A stretch of 64,000 bases of DNA from positions 62,001 to 126,000 of the forward strand of contig CAWIKX010000014.1 in the NCBI GenBank assembly GCA_963836695.1, given 5' to 3'. The notes under the pieces are model-generated. The model worked only from the letters and a program-made list of their open reading frames with translations. It made no database searches and had not been told where the DNA came from. The position numbers and the translations under genes were made by a program. This DNA is from Roseiarcus sp963836695 (lineage in GTDB: Bacteria > Pseudomonadota > Alphaproteobacteria > Rhizobiales > Beijerinckiaceae). This document shows positions 45,076 to 53,718 of this stretch, one piece after another; within the stretch, counting starts at the first letter, position 1; each line of letters begins with the position of its first letter.

Positions 45076-45928
45076 CGCGCTTCAGAGAAGCGGCGCGGTC
45101 GCCGTGCGCGATCCCACCGCTCTCCGCGTCGCGCTGATCGCGCTGACGCTCGTCTTTCTAGGCCTGTTCCTGGTGGCGCCGCTCGCTGTTGTGGCGACGG
45201 AAGCCTCCCGCGAAGGACTGGGCGCCTATTTCGCCGCCATCGCCGATCCTGTGGCCCGCTCAGCCATCCTGCTCACGCTGACCATCGCCGTGATCGCCGT
45301 GCCGATCAACGCGGCGTTTGGCGTCTGCGCGGCGTGGGCGATCGCCAAGTTCGAGTTCCGCGGCAAGAATGCGCTGATCACCCTGATCGACCTTCCGTTC
45401 TCGGTGTCGCCGGTGGTGAGCGGACTGGTCTTCGTGCTGGTGTTCGGCGCCCAGGGGCTGCTCGGACCGTGGCTCGCCGCCCACAAGATCCAGATCATTT
45501 TCGCCGTTCCTGGCATGGCGCTAGCGACCATGTTCGTGACCTGCCCGTTCGTGGCGCGCGAGCTCATTCCGGTCATGCAGCAACTTGGGAACGCCGACGA
45601 GGAAGCTGCATTGTCTCTCGGCGCGAGCGGATGGACGGCCTTCCGCACCGTGACACTGCCCAACATCCGCTGGGCGCTGCTGGCCGGCGTCCTCCTGTGC
45701 AATGCGCGGGCGATGGGCGAATTCGGCGCCGTGTCCGTCGTATCCGGACATATCCGTGGCCTCACCAATACGATCCCTCTTCAGGTGGAGATCCTTTATA
45801 ATGAGTACAACATCGGGGCAGCCTTCGCTCTGGCGTCCCTCCTCGCCCTTCTGGCGCTGGTCACGCTTGGCCTCAAGTCCGCTCTCGAATGGCGCGTCCG
45901 CGCCGCGCTCAGCGAACAACCAGACTGA
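45068..45928 (+). CDS. cysW: Sulfate ABC permease CysW
   Basis: A 286-residue six-segment permease. FSVSPVVSGLVFVLVFGAQGLLGP, TCPFVARELIPVMQQLG, the EAA loop DEEAALSLGASGWTAFRTVTLPNI and MGEFGAVSVVSGHIRG are the CysW signature. It overlaps cysT by eight bases. The start is MSDALQRSGAVAVRD at 45068. It pairs with CysT. Confidence 0.96.
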   Translation: MSDALQRSGAVAVRDPTALRVALIALTLVFLGLFLVAPLAVVATEASREGLGAYFAAIADPVARSAILLTLTIAVIAVPINAAFGVCAAWAIAKFEFRGKNALITLIDLPFSVSPVVSGLVFVLVFGAQGLLGPWLAAHKIQIIFAVPGMALATMFVTCPFVARELIPVMQQLGNADEEAALSLGASGWTAFRTVTLPNIRWALLAGVLLCNARAMGEFGAVSVVSGHIRGLTNTIPLQVEILYNEYNIGAAFALASLLALLALVTLGLKSALEWRVRAALSEQPD

Positions 45929-46679
45929 AGCCCGGACGCTCGCGGGACGGGCCTTTGCCCCGCGCGCGATCGAGATCCGCGGCGTGTCGAAGAGCTTCGG
46001 CGCCCATCGCGCTCTGGATTGCATTGATCTGAGCGTGGCGCCTGGCGAACTCGTTGCGCTGCTCGGACCGTCCGGCTCCGGCAAGACGACGCTCCTGCGC
46101 CTTATCGCCGGGCTCGAGCCGATGAGCGAAGGCTCGCTTGCTTTCGACGGAGAGGATGCGGGACCGCTCTCGATCCAGGAGCGGCGCATCGGTTTCGTCT
46201 TCCAGCACTACGCGTTGTTTCGGCACATGACGGTGTTCGACAATGTCGCCTATGGCTTGACAGTGCGGCCGCGACGCAAGCGACCGTCGCCGCGCGAGAT
46301 TTCGGAGCGCGTCAACGAACTGCTCGACGTCGTTCGGCTCGGGGACCTCGGAGCGCGCTATCCGTCACAGCTCTCGGGCGGACAGAAACAGCGCGTCGCC
46401 TTCGCCCGCGCGCTCGCCATCGAGCCGCGCGTGCTCCTGCTCGACGAGCCGTTCGGCGCGCTGGACGCCAAAGTCCGCAAGGACCTGCGCGCCTGGCTGC
46501 GCGAAATCCACGACCGAACCGGGCTCACGACGATCTTCGTCACCCACGATCAGACGGAGGCGATGGAGATCGCTGACCGCGTTGCGATCATGAACGCGGG
46601 CCGCATCGAGCAGATCGGCGCGCCGAAGGAGGTCGTCGATCGCCCGCAGACGGAATTCGTCCGAACATTCCTGAGCTAG
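45867..46679 (+). CDS. cysA: Sulfate ABC ATPase CysA, short form
   Basis: The ABC domain is complete: RGVSKSFGAHRALDC, Walker A GPSGSGKTT, the Q loop FVFQHYALFRH, signature LSGGQKQRVAFARAL, Walker B VLLLDEPFGALD and switch VTHDQTEA. It stops after EVVDRPQTEFVRTFLS, so the C-terminal TOBE region of about 100 residues found in full-length CysA is absent. No ATG, GTG or TTG lies in frame between the cysW stop and residue RGVSK (GTG). The used TTG (45867) is inside cysW, overlapping by 62 bases; ATG 45801 is the other choice. Start uncertain. Confidence 0.88.
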   Translation: MASSPLSNGASAPRSANNQTEARTLAGRAFAPRAIEIRGVSKSFGAHRALDCIDLSVAPGELVALLGPSGSGKTTLLRLIAGLEPMSEGSLAFDGEDAGPLSIQERRIGFVFQHYALFRHMTVFDNVAYGLTVRPRRKRPSPREISERVNELLDVVRLGDLGARYPSQLSGGQKQRVAFARALAIEPRVLLLDEPFGALDAKVRKDLRAWLREIHDRTGLTTIFVTHDQTEAMEIADRVAIMNAGRIEQIGAPKEVVDRPQTEFVRTFLS

Positions 46680-48334
46680 GCCAACCGGGTCTTAACTCTC
46701 CGCGGCTTCCACCAGTGCGACCGTCGCCGGCGGTGGGGCCCGATCAGATAGCGAGTCTGCGCCGGCGCTTTCAAGAATTGCGCCGCCCGGTCCTCGATGA
46801 TCTCGTCCGCTTTGGTGACGCGCGCCTCGCGATATCTCAGTTCGAGCAGGGAATGGATAAGGAAGGTCTCGACCACCTTGCCTGGCTCACTCGGATCTTC
46901 AAACGTGTGCCACGCGTAGGCGCCGTCGCGCTTTCGCTCGAGGCTGACATCCTGCATCACCGCGTGAAAGGCGGCGCTCTCCGACGGGTCGATCAGATAT
47001 TCGATGATCGCCAGGACCGGCCCCTCCTCGTCCGCGACGCGATTGGCGAAGGAAGGCGCGCGCCAGCGCATGGACGGAGTGAGATCGTCGGCTTCGCTGG
47101 TTTGCAGCTTCCATCTCCATGTGAGCGCGAGACCGATCAACGTTCCCGCTCCGGCGCAAGCGAGCGCGAAAGGCACCCCCTTGACCGTCGCGACCTCACC
47201 CCACACCGCACTCCCGAGCGTCAGCGCGCCGAAATAGACGGTGAGGAAAATCGCCAGGCCCCGGCCTCGCACCCATTGCGGCAAAGCCACCTGCGCCGAG
47301 ACAAAATAGGTCGTGAGCGCGATGATCGACGCAGCGCCGGAGATGAAGCTTGCGATGAACGCCAGGATCGGCTCGCGCGCCGCGGCCAGGAGAAACAGCG
47401 CGACGACGGTTCCGAAGGCGCCAAGAGCAGCCTGCCCGTTCGCGCCGAGTCGCCTCTTCAAGCCGTTCAAAGCGAACGTGGTCAGGATCGAGCCGACGCC
47501 GACCGCCGCCATCAGCTGCCCATAGACCTCAGCTCCATTGCCCGTCTGACTACGCGCCACGAGCGGCAGCAGGGCGAGATAAGCGCTGGCGAAGGGAAAG
47601 AAGGCGATGGCGCGAATGAGCGTCGCGTCCATTTCGCGGCTGTAGCGAACATAGCGCACGCCGGTCGTCATTGCGCTGATCAGGCGTTCGGCCGGCAGCG
47701 TTTCCTTCGGTCTTCGCGGCGCCCGCCACCAGATCAAAGCCGCGAGCAGCGCCAGATTGCCGGCGCAGCAGCACCAGAAAGGAACAGCGATGCTGAGCTT
47801 CGCGATCGCATATCCGGCGATCGCCGGACCGACTGCCCGCGCGACATTGTATCCGGCGGTGTCGACAGCGACTGCGCTGTCGAGGTCCGCCGTTCGCACA
47901 AGCAGCGTGGTGACGAGGAGCCATGCGGGCGCGGCGAGCGCGCCGCACAGGCCCATCAGGAAGGACGTCGTGAGCAGCGAGCCCGGGCCTGCCAATCCAA
48001 ACGAAGCGGTCGCCGCGAATACGACCGAAATCACGACCGCGACCGTCTGCGTGACGATCAGGAGCCGGCGCGGGTCCACGACATCGCTCAGCGCTCCGGC
48101 CGGCAAGGTCAGGAGAAAAAGCGGCAGGGTGGTCGCGACCTGGACCGCGGAGACCAGCCTCGGGCTCGGATTGAGGCTGGTCATCATCCAGGCCGAACCG
48201 GTGTCGAACATCGCCAGCCCGACGCTCGAGATCGACGTCGCGACGAGGATGACCATGAAGGCGGGATTATGGGTGAGGCCTGCGCGTGGTTCGCTCGGGG
48301 CCGTGGTCGGGTCGAGGTCCAATTCGCTGGTCAA
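46676..48334 (-). CDS. MFS exporter (MFS_3) with C-terminal ABM-like domain
   Basis: A 552-residue protein. Residues 1-420 hold about 12 membrane segments of the EntS/MFS_3 type (WMMTSLNPSPRLVSAVQVATTLP, PAGALSDVVDPRRLLI, AAPAWLLVTTLLVR). Residues about 445-530 are a soluble ferredoxin-like domain (IIEYLIDPSESAAFHAVMQD, GAYAWHTFEDPSEPGKVVE), similar to antibiotic-biosynthesis monooxygenase domains. The C-terminal domain is a constant partner in this subfamily. Probable drug or siderophore exporter. Convergent with cysA, overlapping by four bases. Confidence 0.9.
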   Translation of the reverse strand: MTSELDLDPTTAPSEPRAGLTHNPAFMVILVATSISSVGLAMFDTGSAWMMTSLNPSPRLVSAVQVATTLPLFLLTLPAGALSDVVDPRRLLIVTQTVAVVISVVFAATASFGLAGPGSLLTTSFLMGLCGALAAPAWLLVTTLLVRTADLDSAVAVDTAGYNVARAVGPAIAGYAIAKLSIAVPFWCCCAGNLALLAALIWWRAPRRPKETLPAERLISAMTTGVRYVRYSREMDATLIRAIAFFPFASAYLALLPLVARSQTGNGAEVYGQLMAAVGVGSILTTFALNGLKRRLGANGQAALGAFGTVVALFLLAAAREPILAFIASFISGAASIIALTTYFVSAQVALPQWVRGRGLAIFLTVYFGALTLGSAVWGEVATVKGVPFALACAGAGTLIGLALTWRWKLQTSEADDLTPSMRWRAPSFANRVADEEGPVLAIIEYLIDPSESAAFHAVMQDVSLERKRDGAYAWHTFEDPSEPGKVVETFLIHSLLELRYREARVTKADEIIEDRAAQFLKAPAQTRYLIGPHRRRRSHWWKPRRVKTRLA

Positions 48335-48421
48335 GTCATCCGCCCGGAACGCAATTCCGCCCTAACCTTGCCTGCCCGCATTGCGCGCCTTTGGCAAGCG
48401 CATCCGCCCTGGGCGCGGCGC

Positions 48422-49306
48422 TTAGAGGTTCCGGCGCAGGAACGCGCCCGCCTGCGCGAGCGCACGACGGCCAGGTTCGAGCCGCGCGTTCCAGAGCGGC
48501 CAGGCGTGGATCATGTGCGGCCAGATTTCGAGGGTCGTTGCGACGTCGGCCGCTCCGGCCGCGGCGGCGAAGCGGACGGCGTCGTCGAGCAGGGTCTCGG
48601 CCGAACCGATCTGGATGAGGGTCGGAGGCAGTCCCTTGAGATCAGCGTAGAGAGGCGAAAGGCGCGGGTCTTTCCGGTCCATTCCCGCCGGGACATAAGC
48701 GGCGGCCAACTCCTCCAGATATCCTTTCTGAATGAGCGGATCGACCGCGCTCTTGCTCACGAGCGTCCCCCCGCACATTGTTAGATCGACCCAGGGCGAC
48801 AGCAGCCAGAGCGCCGAGGGCAAATCCTCGCCCATCCGCTTAAGTTCGAGGGTGAGCGCCAGCGCCAGGTTCGCGCCGGCGCTGTCGCCGCCGACCGCAA
48901 TGTGGCGGGCCGCATAGCCTTCGCGGCGCAGCCGACGCCAGACGGTCAGCGCGTCGTCGCGGGCGGCCGGGAACGGATGCTCGGGAGCGAGGCGGTAGGC
49001 AGGGGCCAACGTGCGCAAGCCCCCTGCCCGTCCGGCCTCGGTGACCAGCCGGCGGTGGCTGACGATCGAACCCGAGCAATAGCCGCCGCCGTGAAAGTAG
49101 ATCAGCACGCGGGAGGGGTCGGCGCCCGGAACGATCGACCATTCGCCCTCGACCCCGTCGAGATCGGCCGTCTCGAGCTTGACGTCATCCGCCGCCGGCC
49201 AAGCTGCCCCGACCTCCTCGATCCGGCGGCGTCGTTCTTCCCAGCCGACCGGCCGGGGCTTGGAGTTGAGAAGTGCGCGAACAGCGTCGATTTCGCTTTG
49301 AGCCAT
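48422..49306 (-). CDS. HSL-family esterase (alpha/beta hydrolase)
   Basis: A 294-residue lipase/esterase. The oxyanion-hole motif YFHGGGYCSGS lies near residue 70, the nucleophile elbow GGDSAGANLAL near 140, the acid in SAETLLDDAVRF near 240 and the catalytic His in MIHAWPLWNARLEPG near 275. It hydrolyses short acyl esters in the cytosol. Start MAQSEIDAVRALLNSKPRP at 49306. No co-transcribed partner. Confidence 0.93.
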   Translation of the reverse strand: MAQSEIDAVRALLNSKPRPVGWEERRRRIEEVGAAWPAADDVKLETADLDGVEGEWSIVPGADPSRVLIYFHGGGYCSGSIVSHRRLVTEAGRAGGLRTLAPAYRLAPEHPFPAARDDALTVWRRLRREGYAARHIAVGGDSAGANLALALTLELKRMGEDLPSALWLLSPWVDLTMCGGTLVSKSAVDPLIQKGYLEELAAAYVPAGMDRKDPRLSPLYADLKGLPPTLIQIGSAETLLDDAVRFAAAAGAADVATTLEIWPHMIHAWPLWNARLEPGRRALAQAGAFLRRNL

Positions 49307-49403
49307 AGCCGGACCCCTCTATTGCCCTCGCCCACTCTATGCCGGCGCGAGCTTCGATTGGACAGAGCGCTGCGAGCGCACGAGCCGGAAACGATATTTT
49401 CAC

Positions 49404-49432
49404 TTGATGTTACGCGATACGTAACGTATATA
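49404..49432 (+). promoter_or_regulatory. Toxin-antitoxin promoter with operator
   Basis: TTGATG (49404-49409), 17-base spacer and TATATA (49427-49432). An inverted repeat GTTACG-CGATA-CGTAAC (49409-49425) fills the spacer, a likely operator for the antitoxin. Transcription would start near the ATG at 49439, which has no ribosome site, so the first message may be leaderless. Confidence 0.65.
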
Positions 49433-49438
49433 TCCCAG

Positions 49439-49720
49439 ATGATTGTCGGTTTTGCTGATGCGAAAACGGAGCGGTTTTTCCGAGACGGGATCTGCCCCGC
49501 TCAGTGGCGGTCTATTTCCAAGGCAATCGCTCGCAAGCTGGACATGCTGGACGCGGCTCCGACGCTCGCGACTTTGCGTTCGCCGCCGGGCAATCGACTT
49601 GAGGCGCTGAAGGGCGACAGAGCGGGACAATCTAGCATTCGCGTGAATCAGCAATGGCGGATCTGTTTTATTTGGACCGAGAGCGGTGCGGACCTGGTCC
49701 AAATCGTCGACTATCATTGA
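49439..49720 (+). CDS. HigB-type toxin (RelE superfamily)
   Basis: A 93-residue RelE/HigB-fold endoribonuclease. The basic core ARKLDMLDAAPTLATLRSPPG, the NRLEALKGD step and the closing IRVNQQWRICFIW and DLVQIVDYH are the family signature. It cuts mRNA on the ribosome. The toxin gene comes first, as in host-inhibition-of-growth systems. No Shine-Dalgarno precedes the ATG. The antitoxin follows after 11 bases. Confidence 0.95.
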   Translation: MIVGFADAKTERFFRDGICPAQWRSISKAIARKLDMLDAAPTLATLRSPPGNRLEALKGDRAGQSSIRVNQQWRICFIWTESGADLVQIVDYH

Positions 49721-49731
49721 AGGAGCAGGGC

Positions 49732-50037
49732 ATGGCCCGACTGCGAACACATCCCGGCGAAGTCCTAGCGGAAGAGTACCTCCATCCTCTCGGCCTCTCG
49801 GCGAGCGCACTGGCTCAGGCCGTTGGCGTTCCTTCGAATCGCATCAGCGACATCATTCGCAAGCGGCGGGACGTATCCGCTGACACCGCAATTCGGCTTG
49901 GCAAGTTCTTCGCCGTCGACCCACGCTTTTGGCTGAACCTACAGACGGCCTACGACTTGTCGGTGGCTGAAACCGAACACGACTATTCGAACGTGCGTCC
50001 GCGATCGAAAGAACCAGCAGCGGGGGATACACGATAA
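49732..50037 (+). CDS. HigA-type antitoxin (Xre HTH)
   Basis: A 101-residue protein. HPGEVLAEEYLHPLGLS opens an HTH (ASALAQAVGVPSNRISDIIRKRRDVSADTAIRLGKFF), and a C-terminal helix FWLNLQTAYDLSVAETEH binds the toxin in known pairs. The ATG at 49732 has the strong site AAGGAGC. It neutralises HigB and represses the operon through the palindrome at 49409-49425. Confidence 0.95.
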   Translation: MARLRTHPGEVLAEEYLHPLGLSASALAQAVGVPSNRISDIIRKRRDVSADTAIRLGKFFAVDPRFWLNLQTAYDLSVAETEHDYSNVRPRSKEPAAGDTR

Positions 50038-50085
50038 CGAGGCAGATCTTCAGGCGGCGCGGCCCTCGCGACCTTGCGAATCCGC

Positions 50086-52521
50086 TCAGCGCACGTCGCA
50101 CTTCACGCCGTGCCGGTCCGCCAGGATCGGCAGCAGCGCCTTGAACATGAGCTTCGCGACCCGCTCGTTGCCCCGTTCGGTGAAGTGGACGATGTCGAGA
50201 TAGAGGTCGTCATCCCATATTCCGTCGACGCCGGCGGCCATGTCGATGAGCGGCAGGCCGTCCTCGCGGGCGATGAGCTTGACCATGCGATTGTGCGCTT
50301 CGTTCGCAGAAATAATGTCGTCGATCGGCTTGAACACCGCGCCATAGAAGTCCTTGACCTCGCGCGGGCTCGATTGGTTGACCGCCATGGTTGAATCGGC
50401 GAGCGCGATATCGGCGCCGTTCTCACGCGAGAGCGCGATGAGCTTGCGATAGTCTTCGGCGTAGCGGGTTTTCATCAGTTCGGCGTCGGTCATCGGCGGA
50501 GGCTCGGCCAGACGCGCCCGCGCCGAATTCCGATCGCGCCAATCATGTGCGGCGCGCTCGATCGTTAGCGACGCGCGGGCGATCAGCGCCGAGGCCCGCG
50601 GCCTGACGCCAGGCTCGTTTGGCTCGGGCACGCGCCTCAAGCCGAAAAAGAAGCCGTTCATTCCATGCGTGCTGACGATCAGATCAGGCTTGAGGGCTCC
50701 GATATCGCGGCGCATGCGCTCGAGATTGTCTTCGATCGTATAGGCCTCGGTTCCGCCGTTGATGATCTGAATTCTGCGCCCACACGAGGCGTGCTGGTCG
50801 AACTCATCCTGCAAGAGGTCGGGCCAGGGCTTCTCGCCATCGCGCAAGGTCGGCCCGAAGGTCTGCAATTCGCCGAGCGCGACGATGCGGAACGCATTCC
50901 CCTTGTCGGGCGCGATGTCCGGCCCGCGGAAGCCGAGGTTGTTGATGTGGATCGTCGTGTCGAACATACGCCCCGAGCTGCCTGGAACCTGCACGAAGGG
51001 CAGTTTCTTCTGCGGGTCCGGCGCATCGATCGCAGCCCTGATCCCGTCCTTCCGAATCCACTCGTTGAGATAATAGAACCACCAGGTCGCAAAGGCGGTC
51101 GGATTGGCGTGCGCGGCGCGATAGGAATAGGTGGGCTGAGCGACCGTCGCGACTAGCGGCAACCCGGTCGAGCGCCGGTAGAGAGCGTCGGCGAAAGGCA
51201 ATACGAGCGCGAACAGCAGGAAGGCGCGCGCGGCGACTGCGATCGCGCCGGTGGAGAGGGGTCGCGCTCGCTCCACAAGAGCAAGGACGAGAAGCGTCGT
51301 CGCAATCAAGAGCGGATAGAACACGTAAGGCTTGTCGGCCATGAAGGCGTTGCGGGCGAGCACGCCGGCGGCAACCCCTGCAAGGCCAAGCGCAACGCCG
51401 ACAAGCGACGGACGAAAGCGGTGAGGTTCGCCGTGTGGCGCGACGGTCTTCAAGGGCTCGCGCCCTGGACCGCCGTAATAGGGGCGAGCCACAAGGATCG
51501 GCCGCTCGAACCCGGCGAAGAAGACGGTCGCGAGCGCCAGGATCGCGAGCACATAGACGGTCAGTTGGAGCGCGAGCGGCGTCGAGGCCATGAGCGGCTT
51601 CAGCGCCATGATGACGATGAGGTGGAAGAGATAGACCGAGTACGAGACGCGGCCGAGATAGAAGCTCGCGCCTCTCACGACGCGATTATGAAAGAGGCCC
51701 TCGGCCCGCCAGAGGACGCCGACTGCGATCATGCCGAAGGCCGCGGAGACATAAGGAAAGGCGCGCTGAGCCGTCACATCGCCGCCGACAGCCAGGATCG
51801 CGACGCCGAGCTCGACGGGAATCGCAACCGCCAGCAGCGCGAGCAGTACGCCCAGACGCCCTTGGCCTGAGGCGGCCTCGAGCCCGATCGGCGCACGGCG
51901 CTCGAGCGCGAGATAGAGCAAGAAGCCCCAGACGATGGAGTCGACGCGAAACAGCGTGACGCGGCGGACGTTCAGGTCCCAATCGTGCGGCGCGAACGAG
52001 AGGCGCAGCGCCGCGACAACAACAATGACAAGAACCGCGAAGATCGCCTCGAACCGCCGGTCGCGTCTCCCGAGCAGCCTTGCGACGAGAAACAGCGCCG
52101 GAGCAAACAGCACATAGAACCATTCCTCGACCGCGAGACTCCAGGCGACGGGATAGAAGTCGACATGGTTGGCTGAGTAAAAGAGGTTCTCGACATAGAA
52201 GAGATAGCGCGCAAAATCGGCCGTCATCAGGTTGCCGGTCAGCGCCGCGATGACGGTGAGAGCGACGATGTAAGGCGGGATGGTGCGCATCCAGCGCCGG
52301 ACGAGAAACACGCCCAGATTGCGCGACGGCTTGCCCACCACCCAGTCGACGATCTGAGGAGCGAGCACGAAGCCGCTGAGCACGAAAAAGACCTCGACGC
52401 CGGCGATCGCAAACGCCTCGGCGTACGGCTGGAACGGCGCATTGGCGGTCAAATAGTGAGGGATCGCGACCGCGAAAGCTGCCGCTCCCCGCAGGAAATC
52501 GAGCGATGCGCTGCGCTTCAT
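50086..52521 (-). CDS. Acyltransferase 3 / SGNH fusion (OafA-like)
   Basis: An 811-residue O-acyltransferase. Residues 1-345 form the ten-segment acyltransferase-3 domain (RSASLDFLRGAAAFAVAIPHY, FFVLSGFVLAP, SLAVEEWFYVLF, GRVSYSVYLFHLIVI); a second membrane stretch follows (about 360-450). A periplasmic SGNH-like domain begins near residue 530. Its block I reads ALGELQTFG where GDSxTxG or GGSTTFG is expected, so the nucleophile Ser is missing. The distal DIVHFTERGN keeps Asp and His. It should acetylate a surface polysaccharide. Confidence 0.88.
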   Translation of the reverse strand: MKRSASLDFLRGAAAFAVAIPHYLTANAPFQPYAEAFAIAGVEVFFVLSGFVLAPQIVDWVVGKPSRNLGVFLVRRWMRTIPPYIVALTVIAALTGNLMTADFARYLFYVENLFYSANHVDFYPVAWSLAVEEWFYVLFAPALFLVARLLGRRDRRFEAIFAVLVIVVVAALRLSFAPHDWDLNVRRVTLFRVDSIVWGFLLYLALERRAPIGLEAASGQGRLGVLLALLAVAIPVELGVAILAVGGDVTAQRAFPYVSAAFGMIAVGVLWRAEGLFHNRVVRGASFYLGRVSYSVYLFHLIVIMALKPLMASTPLALQLTVYVLAILALATVFFAGFERPILVARPYYGGPGREPLKTVAPHGEPHRFRPSLVGVALGLAGVAAGVLARNAFMADKPYVFYPLLIATTLLVLALVERARPLSTGAIAVAARAFLLFALVLPFADALYRRSTGLPLVATVAQPTYSYRAAHANPTAFATWWFYYLNEWIRKDGIRAAIDAPDPQKKLPFVQVPGSSGRMFDTTIHINNLGFRGPDIAPDKGNAFRIVALGELQTFGPTLRDGEKPWPDLLQDEFDQHASCGRRIQIINGGTEAYTIEDNLERMRRDIGALKPDLIVSTHGMNGFFFGLRRVPEPNEPGVRPRASALIARASLTIERAAHDWRDRNSARARLAEPPPMTDAELMKTRYAEDYRKLIALSRENGADIALADSTMAVNQSSPREVKDFYGAVFKPIDDIISANEAHNRMVKLIAREDGLPLIDMAAGVDGIWDDDLYLDIVHFTERGNERVAKLMFKALLPILADRHGVKCDVR

Positions 52522-52655
52522 TTCGGCGCGGTATAGACGAACGGGGCGGTGATCGTTTGACCGGCGAGGGCGAACAGAACGACGAACGCCGCGAGGCACA
52601 CCAGCGCCGCAGTCGCCCAGGGGCCTTTGAGGAACCGCAGGCCGTACTCAATCAT
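52518..52655 (-). CDS. Small membrane protein upstream of acyltransferase, 45 aa
   Basis: The frame ATG 52655 to TGA 52518 gives a 45-residue protein (MIEYGLRFLKGPWATAALVC start) with one membrane segment (AALVCLAAFVVLFALAG) and a short outer tail TAPFVYTAPK. Its stop overlaps the acyltransferase ATG (ATGA), so the two are translationally coupled. GGGAG lies 12 bases upstream. No family is recognised; it may aid the acyltransferase. Confidence 0.6.
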   Translation of the reverse strand: MIEYGLRFLKGPWATAALVCLAAFVVLFALAGQTITAPFVYTAPK

Positions 52656-53003
52656 TCTATGACAATCTCCCGAGCAACCAACGATCGCGCGCTCTGCCGG
52701 TCATGGCCTTGCTCGCTCGCGCCGCCTATCGCATTCGGAGCGCGATGTCATGCGCGTTAAAGAGCCCCATCGCCATCGGAGCGGCCACACGACGTTCCCG
52801 TGGCCAGTCTGATTGCGCGGGATGGCGAGACGGCGCCCGAGACGGAACATTTCTGTGCGTCGAAGGTTGGTTTCGTAAGCGCTCTCCAGAGCGCGCCAAG
52901 CGAGAATATCCCGTGCACCCTCGTGCGCGCGAGTGGCGGCAAGCGCCCGTATTTTTCCAATGTGGTCGCGCTTGGCGTCATGCTTCTCGGACAGGAGGCG
53001 AAG
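52656..53003. promoter_or_regulatory. 348-bp gap with EcfG-like promoter
   Basis: No gene is seen between the divergent small membrane ORF and the PRC-barrel gene; the long frame upstream of 53004 has no domain and lacks a ribosome site. GGAAC (52844-52848), 16 bases and GGTT (52865-52868) resemble the general-stress EcfG promoter (GGAAC-N16/17-cGTT) and would drive the PRC-barrel gene with a leader of about 130 bases. Confidence 0.35.
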
Positions 53004-53621
53004 ATGCTTAGAACGCTTGCTTACACGGCCTTGTGTAGCGCCGCCTTAATCGGGTCCAGCGCTTATGGCGCGGACAATCCCACGGTTCCGGCCAACCCAC
53101 CGGCGCAAACAAAGGCGTCCTCGGGTGTCAACTTCGTGACGGCGCAAGAAAAGACGCAGTGGCGCGCGCCGAAATTGGTTGGAGTGGGGGTGTACGGTCC
53201 CGATGACAAGCAAATCGGCAAGATCGACGACCTCTTGATTGATCAGAACGGGTCGGTCCAGACCGTCGTGATCGGGGTGGGCGGATTTCTCGGGTTCGGC
53301 AAGAAGGATGTCGCGGTTCCATTCGCCGTGGTGCAATGGCAAACGGAAGCGCGAAAAGTTCCCGCGCCTTCGGTCGATCAGCCCCCGTCTTCGGCCGGTA
53401 ACCCCGCTGCTCCTGCGCCAACAACCGCGCAACAGCCGCCTATGAAGGAAGTCGATCCGGCCACCGCTGCGGCGAGCCAGGGCTATCCTGACAAGGCGGT
53501 CCTGAACGTGACCTTAGATCAGCTGAAGGCCGCGCCTGATTTCAAATATACGTCGACTGCGGTTGCGGAATCCAACATGCGCCCGACAGCCGACAAGCCA
53601 ATGAAGAAAAGCACCCCGTAG
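53004..53621 (+). CDS. Secreted PRC-barrel protein
   Basis: A 205-residue protein. The signal peptide (MLRTLAYTALCSAALIGSSAYG, cleavage before ADN) is followed by a short Pro/Ala linker and a PRC barrel (LVGVGVYGPDDKQIGKIDDLLI, VQTVVIGVGGFLGFGKKDVAVPF). A Pro/Gln-rich stretch and a closing segment LNVTLDQLKAAPDFKY end it. The ATG at 53004 has AGGAGG upstream, so the longer frame is not used. Such proteins are common envelope stress products in this order; function unknown. Confidence 0.88.
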   Translation: MLRTLAYTALCSAALIGSSAYGADNPTVPANPPAQTKASSGVNFVTAQEKTQWRAPKLVGVGVYGPDDKQIGKIDDLLIDQNGSVQTVVIGVGGFLGFGKKDVAVPFAVVQWQTEARKVPAPSVDQPPSSAGNPAAPAPTTAQQPPMKEVDPATAAASQGYPDKAVLNVTLDQLKAAPDFKYTSTAVAESNMRPTADKPMKKSTP

Positions 53622-53718
53622 CGCGCATTCGAGCGTGTTTCGACAAAAGCTTGACGCTCCGGTCGGCCTTAAGGGGCTCGCCGGGGCGTCGACCAGTAAA
53701 ATCGCCCGCCGCTTTCGC

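Noticed and set aside
46715..48784. 689-codon plus-strand frame over the MFS exporter and esterase
   Set aside because: Antisense shadow with Arg/Asp-rich nonsense composition; the minus-strand frames have clear family motifs.
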